The notes: generated by a model from the letters alone, not told the origin. A stretch of 64,000 nucleotides of DNA from Silene conica (GCA_029255685.2 CM055318.2:5275001-5339000); one strand, 5' to 3'; positions 45,870-63,812 are shown, counted from the stretch's first letter. Numbers and translations: made by a program.

Positions 45870-46316
45870 AGACCATCCCTAAGCAGAAGGTCGTCTTAAT
45901 CGGGTCACCAAAATATTAACCATTAATCTCACCTTATTTATCTTAACCCACTTATATCCTCCCAAGCAGAAGGTCACGACCTAGGTCACCAACCCAATCA
46001 ATTTTTCACTTTCCAACCTTCCCAATAATTTTCTACATTCTCTACCCCACCAAAACCTCTATCTTACTCCTTTAATTATTATTATTTATATTTATTTACT
46101 AAATATTAAAAATTAAAAATAAGTTATATTTGTAAACGAATCGTGTATTGACATGTGGAAGGTCACCAAATGGTGACCTCTTCTTGTTCAGGGTCACCAA
46201 TTGACACCGAGTTATTCAAGGCCGAGTTAATTATCGTTTACGGTTTTGTTAATAAGGTAATTAAGGCGACCCAACAAGGTCGCGACCCGGTTGGCGACCT
46301 TACTTGGGGATGGTCT
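45870..46316. mobile_element. TIR element (GACCATCCC family), 447 bp
   Basis: AGACCATCCCTAAGCAGAAG, then gtcg on the left pairs with the right end, whose complement is AAGACCATCCCCAAGTAAGG followed by tcgcc. Further 'ggtcacca', 'aggtcgcgacc' and 'gtgacctc' motifs are repeated in both orientations inside. There is no coding capacity. The superfamily is uncertain. Confidence 0.7.
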
Positions 46317-47255
46317 TATTGATGGTCTTATACCCATGTCATTATAATATTCTATTTTGATGGATTTTCTTTAGGTGCGAGGAGGACACAAAAATTTTTC
46401 TTACTTCTTTACAAATGTTTTTGTTCAATCCAGTTTATTTCAAAGGTATTCAATTCAATTCAATTCAAATTTATTTTAATTTAATTTAAGTCCGTATTTT
46501 TTAGCCCAAAGAATCGAGCATTAATTCCACCATAAAAGCGTATGTGTTGGTTGGCAAGCGTTATGATGCGAGATCGAAAAAGAGTGATAGTGTTGTGATG
46601 GGCTTATACAATTTTTGTTGGCCCGTTGGCCTCTTTATTTAGGCACTTATTTTATAAGATAAGTCAATTTTTGGTTTGAAGTAATAATTTTATATTATTA
46701 TTTTTATTAATCTGTTTATATTTTTTTTATTATTTATAAAATATTAGTAATGAAAGGAAACCAAATGATTTATATAAACGGAACTGAGTGTGAAACAACC
46801 ATCTCCAGCAAAGTTCAAGTTGATGTTGGGGTTCCAGGATTGAATTTATATTCTAACACGCCTCTCATATGAATGCCCTATAGGTTTGAATTGTGGATAC
46901 AACGGCAAACCTTCCTAATCTGATGCCAGATAATATTCTACTTTAGGATTAAGAGGAACTAGCAACCCTTTTGTCACGGTGACTCTAATAGCATGTCACA
47001 AAAAGACAATTCAAACACAGTAGATCTCGTGAGAGACCATCCCTCATTAATTTAGTCATAGATATAATAGATAAATAAAAATTTCAGTGTACCCCTCACT
47101 CCATCATAGTCTCTCAATAATTTTATTGAGACGCTCCCTCTGAAATTTTGTAATTCGAACAAATATCATCTTCAAAGTTATGAAATCTATTTCTCGTTCA
47201 AAATGTAAAATATTCCTTTGCTAATTTTAGAGGCTACAAGGTTAAATATGTGCAG

Positions 47256-47712
47256 TCCGTCTTACTTCAGACTGCAAATTTCGTCTGAAACAATAATACC
47301 TACTTCCTCCATTCAAATCCAAATTGTATTTATGCTTTATGCACAAATTTTAAGAGATTATTAAATATATGATTGAAAGTACAATGGGAAGTGTGTATGT
47401 TATTTTTTTATTGTTTGTAGTGGAGTAATGGTGGGTCATTTGATGACATTTTGGGTAAATAATTGATATTTATAAGGATATTTTAGTAATTTTGTTGGCT
47501 TTATTAGGAAAGGTGTAGTTTGGATATGAATAGATTAAAATGGAATAGGTGTAGTTTGGATATGAATGGAGGAAGTATTATATGTGGAAATCACATGGAT
47601 GGTGGGACAACTTCATGTGTTTTCCCACTCACTCCCTAAATAAGTATTTTGTAAGAGGAAATTATATTCATCTTATTATTTCAGACGGATTATGCGGTCT
47701 GAAATAAGAATT
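47256..47712. mobile_element. TIR element interrupted by a Stowaway MITE
   Basis: The left arm 'tcttacttcagactgcaaat' plus ttcgtctgaaacaataa is the inverted copy of the right arm 'ttattatttcagacggatta' plus tgcggtctgaaataaga. The Stowaway-like element at 47300-47577 lies between them. With it removed the outer element is about 180 bp. A related arm occurs near 57705-57748. Confidence 0.7.
47300..47577. mobile_element. Stowaway MITE nested in a second MITE
   Basis: TACTTCCTCCATTCAAATCC on the left and TGAATGGAGGAAGTA on the right form a long inverted repeat starting and ending with TA. A second internal copy of 'ggtgtagtttggatatgaat' occurs close to the right end. Length 278 bp. Confidence 0.8.
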
Positions 47713-50700
47713 AGTGTAATATGTGTTGGTCTGTTGGAATCAATAATGATTGTGTGAGACGGTCACATAACCGTGTAAGATGATCCACTTTTATAAAAAT
47801 TATTGATTATTAACAGCATATAATAAATGATTTTTTTTTTTTAAAAATGACTATCTCGATTCTCGACACCGTCTTATTCCAGAATTTGTGACGTTGAAAC
47901 AAAAACGCATCTGATGCAAAGGCAGTCGTGATATTTGAGACTGATGGATGTAAATATGTAATCAGCCACGCGAAATAATCAAATAACAGAAACATTACAA
48001 AAGCATGCATCAAAGTAGACGACTAGACGATGCACTTCCGACTTCCGTTTCTTTAATCACGTAAGCTGATGTAATCAAACCATGCCGCGATTGCCGCCGC
48101 GTGCGGTCTCATTTCCTATTTCTGCAGAGTATGATCATTTTTTGGTAAAAATTAATTACTCTTTAAAAAATAGGTCATCTTTTTAGCGGAAAAACTATTT
48201 AATAAAAAATGATAACAATTTATAGAAAGATAATTACTTTTTGGTTGGTCGTACACCGTTGCAGTCTTGCAGACTAGATTTTGTGTTTTTTCATCTACTT
48301 CACTTAATAAATATTCTCATACTATTTGCGTTGTTATTGTATTTGAATGTAAAAAAAAGTCATTGGGATGACTAAAAAGTAATCAATCTAATATAAAATG
48401 AGCATTATTTTTTATTTGAATTGTTCCTCGTATTTATAGGACCGGTGATCAATTTGTTTTTTTTTTCGAAAATGATTTGGACTTTCGACTTCAGAAAAGC
48501 GTAAACAAAGATTATGGAATTGTCATTACATAATCCATAGTGAAAATACTTCAAATTTTGACTCCCACCAAACACATATATTAGGAATATTTACACATTT
48601 TTCTATTCTTTTACATCGTAATATATGAATATACAAATACTAGATACTAGGGTAACTTCCGTGTAAATAGACGATATTTTAGATATAAATACTAGAGAAT
48701 TTGATAATTTATTAAACTATTGCAGTTAACCTCCATTTTGAAAAGGATGGAAAGTTTGCATAATTAATTCTAAGAAGATATTTTATGAGCTTTATTTATG
48801 GAAAAGTTAAAAAATAATTTATATTATAAAATTAATTAGGAGATTAATATTGTTTAATAAGAATAAATAATATAGATATTGAACACTAATTAATTATCAC
48901 TCGGGCGGAAAATATAAGCGGGAGTATTTAGAAATGCGTTAAACTTGGTGGAAACAATTACATATAAATAAATATACAAAAACTTCTAAGTAGTAATTAA
49001 TAATGGTATTGTTAATAAGTTGTCTTTGTATATCCGGGACTTTATTGTTGGAACTTTTGAACAATTGAAGCCTTTCCTTCAAGCTTTTACTTCGACAACG
49101 TATACACCCAAATATGATGAAGTCAGGATTTATTTCACGGACACAAAATACAAATAAAATAGGTATACCGAATTCAAAACCAACTTAGTTATTTCCGATT
49201 AATTAAGAAGGAAACCATCCTTACTAATCCCGGCCTCTAAGATCATCAGGTACTAAAAACACCGTAATAATTGCATCGCTAGAAATTTTGCTTAAAAGTT
49301 GTATGTTTAATTCGAGAGAGGACGACGCCCAAAGGCAATGGTGATAGAAAAACACCTCCGATTAGGGTATTACTCATCCTAGTATTGTGTTTTCGACACG
49401 ACACGACACAACACACAAGTACAACATTTACATAATAATTTAGTATAGAATAATAAAAACTCGATAAAAATGCGGAAATTAATTAAAAAATAGTTAAAAA
49501 AATGTCCCACAGCACGCAACATTCTAACCATGTTAGAAGCATATCTTATAATCCACCCATTCTCCCTTCATATATAGTGCCATCTTACACTTTTTCCATG
49601 TGACAAGCTTCTTCCCTTTTGCTTCTTAAGCTATTTCTTTAGTTTCTTTTACTTTTCAAATTTATTCTCAAAACTAAATTATTGAAATCATCAAAAATGA
49701 AAATAAAATACAGTAATTAAAATGTTTTTACGTAAATTTAACCAAGAATGTCACACACGTATATCACGTGTAATACTTATTTACGTTAGAATATTACATT
49801 TAAAATCAATTGGAAAATAAGATGATTCATTCTTTTCAGTTTTCTTTTACCTTAATATATAATACCTATTCGTTCTATTTGATTATATAATATAGTTCAT
49901 TATTTTTTTAAATAGTCCGAGGTAAAATTTCAAACAAAGTTCAAATAAAATAGTAGGTTAATTATTTAATTAATAGCGTAATTGCTTGGGATAAAACTGA
50001 CTTTAAAGCAATGACATTAACTGATTAACCACTTGAAAAAAAAGTAGTTAAAAACAGACCCTAAAGCGTGATGAATTAGTTTGTTTACTTCAAAAAAATT
50101 TACTACTACAATTTTGAAAAATATGATTTGAAAATAGTAGATTTGACAAATCAAATATTACTTCTATAACATAAACTTCAAATTTGTTTAAGAATAAATT
50201 ATTCATTATATATTATAAAAAATTATTTGGAAAATTGGAATGATTTTGATAAGATAACATTGTTATAGATCTCAACCTATTGAACTATGAATGAATAAAC
50301 TATTTGTAAGAAGAATGTGTGGTGTGAGTTGTATGGGACAAAAGGGCTAATTTCTTTTCTTTGCTTAACATCTCTTCCATGTGTCTCATCTCATCTTATT
50401 GTTCATGCTTTTGCTTGAATAATTTCCTAAAGTAACTAGTATTCCATATTGGTTGACACCAAATAGAGAACAGTTTGTCTCTAAATTAGAAAAACGGTTT
50501 TTCTTACTTATACCCTAAAGGTACGAGCTAATAAAAAGAAACACGGTTGAAAATATATCATAAAAGAATCACAAAACGGATTATACAATCAGATGTATGA
50601 GAGTATGGTACAATCATAATGCATTTAATTGAGGCTATGTACATTTTTTTGAGTTTTTAAATTATTTTGAGTTATATTTAATTTTCTAAGCTCAATATTT

Positions 50701-52131
50701 TGTAAAGGAGTTAATAAACTTTATAAAATAGCTCATATTTTTTCCACTAAAACTCGAAATTCTATTAAAAAGCTCAAAATATGTACAGTCAATTGTATAT
50801 AATTTACCCATTGTAAAAAAATGGTATACAAATTCATATTTACTATAATTAATGAAATATTCTCAACAATCTTTCTATAACTAACTTATTAGTATGTGCT
50901 CTTAGAACATACATTAGAAAAACCGTTAATGTAATTGTTTCTTCATTTTATCATTTGGTTTATAATGACAAAAGAAGTTGTTTGATTGCAAATTATTAAA
51001 GTTATTACTATTGTACCAATAGTTGGTGAAATTCCTAATTAATTAAGGGTCTTAGGTTTGATCAAACCTCATCAAGACTAATGAGGTAATTATGTATTTT
51101 AGACTACGAGTCTGTTATCCTTTAGACATAGTGGTTGACCTGGTGTACACGATTTGCAGGTTATCGCAATTTTCGAAAATTACCCAATGCATACCAAGAA
51201 TAACGGCTTGTAGGTTCACTCATCATCAAAGATAAGAAAAAAAAGTTAATATTGGAATGAATTTCTCCATATGAATCATAATGAGTTATGTGATGATCAT
51301 CTTATCTTTGTAGTAAATTGTAAGAGACAAAGGAGGTTATTCCCTTTTTCCAATGCCCTACACTTTTTCTCTCTTTTTCTCAATTTTTGTATTGTTGATG
51401 GGAAATGATAATAGGTATAATTGATGATCAAGCTAAGCATATATGATAGGAGTGTGATTGAAAACCATAAAGTTGCATGCAAGCTTGCAAGATAACCCTT
51501 TCAATTATCACTCACTTACTATCATTACTTTTTAAATTTCTACTTTTATAATTTTTTCTTCATATTTATTTTCTATAAATGGATTGTTTAACTTCATTTC
51601 CCTTTCATTTATTTATTTAATCTAATTAGTACATCAACATTCCAAACAATGTAGGCAAGAAAAGAATAAAGTCATTTGTTTCTTCTTCAATTTAATTTTA
51701 CATATTTCAATTCCTAAAAACATAAAAATCATTCCCTTTGCCTTCTTGCTCAAAGTCATTGTTTTAGCCTAGTCTTGTCCAGGTTATTTTCTACTCCTTC
51801 TGTTTCAGTCATTTATTTATCTTTGATTAAAATAACACTGTTATTTCAGTCATAATTTCTATATTATTGGTGTTATTTAGCTCCAAAATGTGTACTTATC
51901 ATGTAAACACGAATATATAATTTATGAATTGAACGTGAATTATCGTTTTAAAATGTAATATAGTACCCTCGGTGTCTTATGTGAGTGTAGGTATAACATT
52001 TTTACGAGATGAGAGTTATTTAAACCGGTTTTATAAAATCAATGGTTTACTCGAATTATAAACAATTTGAACAAATTAATTTCTTAAGAGTTATTTCTTA
52101 ATAACAAAACAGAATACAAGAGTAGAAGACC
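47713..52131. other. Gene-free AT-rich region and upstream flank of the 52132 gene
   Basis: I find no coding exons, RNA genes or clearly bounded transposons here. Near 48650 the minus strand ends in '...gttaccctag|t', which loosely resembles a Helitron terminus but lacks a good hairpin. The last few hundred bases should contain the promoter of the gene starting at 52132; no clear TATA box was identified. Confidence 0.4.
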
Positions 52132-55100
52132 ATGAATGATTTTGGCATTGGAAGTCCACCAAGGCCATGGAATTTCTACTCAAGCTCGGATCCGTCTGAA
52201 CCGAGTCCCTCCCAAGCAGAAGATCACAGACAAGGTCATTGGAAGAATTTCGGAGCGACCTCGATGAATGCAATCTCATTTGGGTTTGTAGCCACAGCAC
52301 TTTTGATATCCATGTTTCTCATTATGGCTATTCTTGAGCATCTCTTTAGGCCTAATCTTTCTTCATCTCAAGATGGTGTCTCTAGGAGTTTGGAGTCTAA
52401 CAAATCAAGCCCAAATGATATGGTAAGCTCGATACTTTATCCCGATGAATTGTTATCTATTTCTATACGATATTAATTACATGATAGTTAATCAAATTTA
52501 TTACATAATTACGTGCCACCAAATGACCACCATTACCCACTAGTCTTATTGAAGTTGAATTACACTTTTAAAATAACATGTATAATAGTTGAAATTTTAT
52601 TATCAATTAGTCTATTATAAGTCGTTTCGATTAACCGGTGGCGGTTATTGTTTTATTTTAGAGACTATTTGACAGAATATGTGAAGAGAATTTTGAAAAA
52701 TGTAATAATTTCGGTGTGAGAGTCAAATGAAGGACTAAATAAGGACGACTATAAGACTGTCGTCTGATTTTAGAATTGCTATAAATGAGGGAAAATAAAA
52801 TAAACAGAAGACATAGTTCATTGTTTGAATACGTGAACAATTAAATGAAACGGTCCAAAATGAAATATGTAAAGAATTGAATGACACGGATGAAGTAAGA
52901 TATAAGAGTACAAAACCCAAGAATCAATAATGATATTGACAACCAAGTGGTGTTAGTCTAGTGTTAACTGGGAAACTTGTAGAAATGTAGGAGTTGAGAG
53001 GTCCCATGTTCGACTACCAGTTGAGGTGAGGCGATGACCATTTGGCCACTGCAATCCCGAAAAGGGTGACTTATATGGTCCATGTGGTGGTGCGGGAATG
53101 CATGGACCCGGGGCCTGGGGAATTCAAACCGTTATCAAAAAAAATAATGATATTGACAAACTAGCTAGTAGTCTATTACATTGTTTGAATAACATAAGAC
53201 ATTAAGACCCAAGTAAGAATTAATAAAGACATTGTGATGTCAAAACATTCAGACACCATTGTAGATTGCTCAATTTGCTCGACTGTTAGGTGATGATCGT
53301 TTCGTCTTGCTATGACTTATGACTTATGAGTTACGACGACTCCTGTACTTAAGAGGCTTCGTACATATGGAATCGAGTATTTTGTTCTACAAATTAAAAA
53401 TTCTTTTATGTTTCGGTTAAATAAAGACCATTACACTTTTATATTCACATTATTTTGAATGTTTTCCTTTCCGGTTTCCACACTCGGAATCACCAAACGC
53501 GTATAAACTTGCGTAACTTCACGAAATTTTTGTTGTACCGCAACCATATATCAATATATATACTTAAAAGAGGAACTTTTCGAGCGATTTTATTGGCTAT
53601 TGTTTTTGAGTAATTTCATTGGCTATTAGTTGGTTAAATAAATTAAGTATATAATAAAAAGATAATTAAGTAGTAATAAAATATCAGTTGGATAAATATT
53701 GTTTTTAGAGCGATTACTTTGGATATTACTTTGGTTAAATAAATTAAGTATATAAATAAAAAGATAATTAAATATTAATAAAAATCAGTTAGGTAATTAT
53801 TGAATTACTTAAAAGATGAGCTACAGAATACGAGTTTTAGAGAATCACGAACTAAAAAATACGAGCACTGAACAATGCGAGTAATTAACCTAAGCATACG
53901 AGATAATATAAAAAGAATGCGAGCTATTAAGCTAAGAATACAGGCTAATGTAAAAACAATATGATCTATTAAGGTAGGACGAGCTTTAAAATACGAGCAC
54001 AAATGAATACGAGCTAATAAAAAAACAATACGAGCTTTTAACATAAGACGAGCTTCAAAATATGAACACAAATGAATAAGAATACGAGATTAAAAGAATC
54101 ACGGACTTAAATATACAAGCACATAAGAATACGGCCTATTAAGATGAGAATACGAGCTAATATAAACAGAATACGAAAACACGAGCTAATTGAAAGACTT
54201 CTCGAGGTAAAAAAATAGAACCAGATTTGCAATACGTCAAGTTTCATGATATAATAGGCACTTAAGATTGCGAGGTATCATTAAAAGAATAGGAGTTACA
54301 AAATACGAATATATAAGAAATACGAGCTAATTTAAAAGGAATAAGAACTTAAGAGGATCAGGAACTAAAAAATATGGGCACATAAGAAGGCGAACTATTA
54401 ACGTAAGAATGCGAGCTAATAGAGATATTAAGCTAAGAATACGAGCTAATGTAAAAAAAATACGAGCTAATGTAAAAAAACATACGAGCATATAAGAGGA
54501 TCAAAAACTTACAAATACGATCATATAAGAATACGGGTTAATATAAAAAGAATATGAGCTAATGTAATAATAATACGGACTATTAAGATAAGAATACGAG
54601 CTATTAAGATAAGAATACGAGCTAAAGTAAAAAGAATATGACCCAATGTAAAAAAAATACGAGTTAATGTTAAAAGAATACGAGTTTCACTATCTCCACA
54701 TATTAGAAATATTGGATAAAAAAAATTTCAAGATGATACTCAAATGAAAAGTATAGAAGTTATTATAAAAACATATGTGTTTAAAATATTATTTTGACAA
54801 TGATGCGTAATATGTAAGCGTCTTTTCAAGATCACTGAATTGGAGGTACATGTTTCCGTTTCTATTGGAGTTTCATGCATTTTCAACGTTTCATGTTGTT
54901 CCGATGATGATACATCTAATGTTTCATTAGCCATAAAAAAACAGTTATACTTCAATTATTCTCTGTATATGTCTATTATACTAAGTATTTTTAGAAGATT
55001 AACCGTTACGATAATTACTTTGAAACCATGTTAAGATATTACCCGGGCAACGCCCGGGCATGTAATCTAGTTTACATATATTTATGCACTAGTTTAGCAC

Positions 55101-57499
55101 CCGTGCAAAAATGCACGGACATATGTAGATAATATTTGTAATTAAGTTTTAAACTCGTATACTGTAATATGATATTAGTCGAAATGTAAAACTTTTTCTA
55201 TAAACGATATTACATAGAAATATGTATCCCGAAATCAACTTTAATGAATGACATGATGTAATTAACAAATAGAAAAGATTTATTAGTCACTCCATTGTTA
55301 ATTAGCTAATTTTCATAGTTTAGAACAAATAATTATTTCTAATCATTATAATAATCAAAATATTTAAATAATCTATTTCTTTTTTTTGTTTTTTAATACA
55401 ATAATATCGTCATTAAGAGATGCTCCCTTATCACGTATGGATTAAAAACGAATCCTATTAGTTGGGTAACATGTATTAGCTCTACACTACACCAAAGCTA
55501 AAGAGTTAGGAAAAAATTATGATTAGTTTTCACAAAATACTAATGTAAATTGAATATGATTAAAATATTATTTTAGAAATATTTTTAGTTTCTTTTTTTA
55601 AAAAAAATTAATGTAAAAAACGTTTTTTCTTGAGCCGTATTCTAAACCTAAACCGACCCATAACCCATATGAGCCGACGCGTATTTTAGCCCGAGCCATT
55701 TGACAGGTCTATGCATAATACATCCACCATAAAATAACTATTTCAAGTCCCTTAACTTGTATCTCAAGATAGAATACATAAATTGTCGAGTACAAATGTA
55801 TAAACCATGTCCGTTCTCGTAAATCAATTGATTTTGAGGGCACATAAAATTATGTTATTGTCAATACGATATAGTACAATTATATATCCATGATCAGTTT
55901 GGTACGTCATACATTCATTTTTTACTTGTAAACTTATTCTTAATTATGGGTCCAAAACAAAACCATTGCCAAACGGGCACATAATCGTTATGGCGTAGCT
56001 GCATAGGGGACAGATTAACCCTACGTATATTCATAACTATCTTAATTCACTTATCTAACTATGATTGCAGGTCATCTTGCCACTGCTTTTATTTTTGACA
56101 TCTTTCAAACTTATTTTTTTTTGTAAATAAACATGGTGTTTGCCATGTATTGTCAAGTATTAGTCAAATATAAACTATTTTTTATACATCTTATATTTTA
56201 TGTAACATGCGATACTTTTTACGCAAAACTATTATTATTTTAACAGCCCTTAATATATCATAAAGTACGAAAAATTAAATTAATATTCGATATATTGTGT
56301 AATAGTCTATACTTTATGTGAAACAAAATTTTAAATATAAATCTAATTTGAGTAGAGATAGAAAATATTTTACAAATTAATTGATATATGCACGCATCAT
56401 TTGGTCTTTAAAAAGATATATTTATTTATTAATACATTAACATGAGTATTTGATAGAATTGGGTTGTTATATCTTAAATATGAGATATAAATATTTAACC
56501 GTGCTCTATAACATTTCTTATAAAATATATAAATAATTATATTAAGAGTCCATATATTTAAAAATCATACAATATTTTAAATGTGGGATATAAATATTTA
56601 ACTTTGCTCTATAACATTTCTTAATAATTATATTAAGAGTCCATATAAATTAACAGGAACAAATACTCTTAATATAATGTTAAATATATGGACTCTTAAT
56701 ATAATGTTAAATATATTTTATCAGTCAGGCAACATAATTTAAAATATATAATTAAGATGTAATACTTTAACATCGCACCTTCTTAATTTTACTACACAAT
56801 TTTTTTTAGGTGTTCATTTTATAAATTATATTCTTTAAATTCTATTATGTAATACTTATGTGAGAAAAATTTATAGATGAAATATTAACAAAATACATTC
56901 TCGTGTAACTTTGCAATCTAATAAAGCTGATTATTAATTTTATGAGTATAAAATTTTAAATATAAATCTCCATGTGAGCAGAGATGAGCAATATATTTTT
57001 ATACGGAAGAAATTGCCAAATAAAAGATACAATAAGAGGGTAACTTGGCTAAGTTTTTAATGTAATATAAAAATGGTAGAAAAATCTTTTAAGAAGATAT
57101 TGTCCATATAAATATTGTTCAAGTAAAAGATTCACAGCATAATTTTAGGATTTTAAGTTTTGAGCGGGAAAATTTTTACCGTGGAAGTGACACGTGTCCA
57201 ATCTAATGCATAGTGGTTCTTCTTTTATACTTATATATATAGATAATATTAATAAAGTGGTAGAATTGCTGAAGATTATTGAACAAATTGACATGAAATG
57301 ACAAAAGAAGTAATTTGTTTGATTGTTTTATTTTTGGCAGGAGATAATGAGAGGAACAGCAAAAGAGATATCAGTGGTAATGCCAGGACAAAAGTATCCA
57401 ACATGCATTGCACAACCAGCTCCTCTTGTTTCTTGTCCGAGGCAAGGTTTTCGCTGCCCGTCCCATCACCCGAACCTCCTTCGCCCTTCGCTTTCCTGA
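52132..57499 (+). CDS. Small single-pass membrane protein, conserved plant family
   Basis: Two exons: 52132-52422 and 57341-57499 (ATG|GTAAGC and TTTTTGGCAG|GAG), 149 residues. The N-terminal 40 residues are Pro/Ser-rich (GSPPRPW, SSSDPSEPSPSQAED). A membrane helix follows (ISFGFVATALLISMFLIMAI) and then LEHLFRPNLSS. The exon-2 tail carries KEISVVMPGQKYPTCIAQPA, then PLVSCPRQGF and PSHHP. The combination of this helix with a C-terminal VMPG..YPT.IAQPAP motif is typical of a small family of unnamed plant proteins. The function is unknown and I do not assign one. Joining the exons is supported by both splice sites, phase 0 and motif order. Odd: the intron is 4918 bp and carries a SINE and two Helitrons. 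It converges with the Hsp70 gene. Confidence 0.8.
52943..53142 (+). mobile_element. tRNA-derived SINE with perfect target duplication
   Basis: A 200-bp element flanked by the identical 17-mer AATAATGATATTGACAA (52926-52942 and 53143-53159). The head has an A-box-like 'gtggtgttagtctagtg' and a B-box-like 'atgttcgactacc' about 50 bp apart, as in a tRNA promoter. The body contains 'gaccatttggccactgcaat' and the tail is a short A run. A perfect 17-bp duplication means a fairly recent insertion. A truncated sibling is at 12807. It sits in the intron of the 52132 gene. Confidence 0.92.
53551..55070 (+). mobile_element. Non-autonomous Helitron H1
   Basis: Begins A|TCAATATATATACTTAAAAG and ends with a hairpin CCCGGGC-AAC-GCCCGGG (about 55042-55058; stem of 7) followed by CATGTAATCTAG|T. 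TC start, 3' hairpin and CTAG end between host A and T are the Helitron signature. There is no Rep/helicase frame. The interior is largely a minisatellite (53815-54690). Length 1520 bp. Confidence 0.85.
53815..54690 (+). repeat. Minisatellite based on AATACGAGCTAATnTAAAAA
   Basis: Some thirty loose repeats of 'aatacgagctaatgtaaaaa' and 'aatacgagctattaagataa' type units of about 20-28 bp. Interruptions and variants ('gaacta', 'gagcaca') are common. It fills the middle of Helitron H1. Frames read across it are artefacts. Confidence 0.9.
55089..57243 (-). mobile_element. Non-autonomous Helitron H2, inverted relative to H1
   Basis: On the minus strand it begins A|TCTATATATATAAGTAT (from 57243) and ends with a hairpin CCGTGCA-TTTT-TGCACGG (about 55102-55119; stem of 7) followed by GTGCTAAACTAG|T at 55089. 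Length 2155 bp with an AT-rich interior that includes repeated and inverted segments around 'aattatattaagagtccata' (56535-56700). No Rep/helicase frame. It shares the TC...ATATATATA.. start with H1, but its 3' end is different, so it is a separate subfamily. Confidence 0.85.
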
Positions 57500-58217
57500 A
57501 TCTCTGTGTTCTCCATGTATTCGCCTTTCTGACACGAAACCGTCTTGTATCCTCAAATATACTTTGGTGCAACTCGTCAATTGACGACATGATATTTTTA
57601 TACAATTGTCATGTTTCGTGTTTCCTACCCCGATACTAAAACAATTGACAACGATATTTGGATGCTCGATCAAATACAGTGTTACACCGTAAAATAAAAC
57701 ACAAATTCTTGTTTCAGACCGTCACTTTTGGTCTGAAATAATAAGACGGGATTTTGTAACCATTTTACAGCCAAATGAACCACAATAATATGGTCAATAT
57801 TACAGCTTATGATAACTTGTTTGTAAATAATGGTTACATTTGGCTGTAAAATGGTTACAAGACCCACTGAAAATAAAATATGCATGAGTATATCGGAACA
57901 AGAACTGACGACCGCGAGGTTTGGCAGTTCGGAAATGGAATGCATCTGGAATATTATTGATTTTCATTTCATATGTGGAATTGTGAATTTCATGGACAAT
58001 TAAAAGCGCCACTATAATGTTCAGAGGATATGCAATAAAGCTGGTGACAAAATTCGAAACCATGGGCTCTTTTCCTACTACCTTTCCCTAACAAATTTTC
58101 TCTCCTCAGCACAATCAATCTACTTAACAACCAAACTTAAATTTTCGTCGACAAAAACTTCTTATACACAACAAGTGAAAAGAATTGATGTAGTAGTTCA
58201 GTAAAATTCTGAAGTTC
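57500..58217. other. Convergent intergenic region with a perfect inverted repeat
   Basis: Between the 3' ends of the 52132 gene and the Hsp70 gene. 57754-57777 and 57837-57860 are a perfect 24-bp inverted repeat (TTGTAACCATTTTACAGCCA then aatg, and its complement) with a 59-bp spacer, probably a small foldback MITE. Just left of it are arms of the CAGAC..GTCTGAAATAATAAGA family (about 57705-57748). The rest is presumed 3' UTR. Confidence 0.65.
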
Positions 58218-63281
<5,064 letters not shown>

Positions 63282-63812
63282 TGATGAAGAAGATAGAAGA
63301 AAATGAAATTAGGGTTAGAGGTGGTGAGAGAAAAGGGGGAAAAGTGAGGAGATAAGGGAGAAAGAGGGGAAGTGTGGGTGTGAGAACTGAGAAGGAGTTT
63401 ATGAAGAGAAATGGTTGGTATTTAGGTACATACGTTGAGGTCTTCCCACTCACCTAACGAGATTTCCAATGTTGCAATTTTCCGATATTCGGTGTATCAT
63501 GTTATCGTTTTATGTTGGATATTTTTATATTTCTACGAGTTGAGGTATAATTGTATGTTTTTAATAATTTTTTACATGATAGATTTATTTTTAATATAAA
63601 TGGTTTTGACTGGTTATAATTCGGGATCAAAGGTGTTGAAAGTGACGATTTTTTTTTCAAAGTGATTGACTTTACGAGATCTTTGATCGGACAAAAAAAT
63701 AGTTTCTAAACTCGTAGTAAGAACTACGGTCGGTCAAACTTTAAAATTGACCGAGTACTGAGTACGAAGTATCTCTTTGTAGTGAGTTCTGAATGTGACA
63801 TTCTTTTTCTAG

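Noticed and set aside
48640-48680. Helitron 3' end
   Set aside because: CTAG|T is present on the minus strand, but there is no hairpin and no matching 5' end.
52943-53000. tRNA gene
   Set aside because: A and B boxes are present but no cloverleaf can be folded; it is the head of a SINE.
53805-54071. Repetitive small protein on the minus strand
   Set aside because: Product of the minisatellite in Helitron H1.
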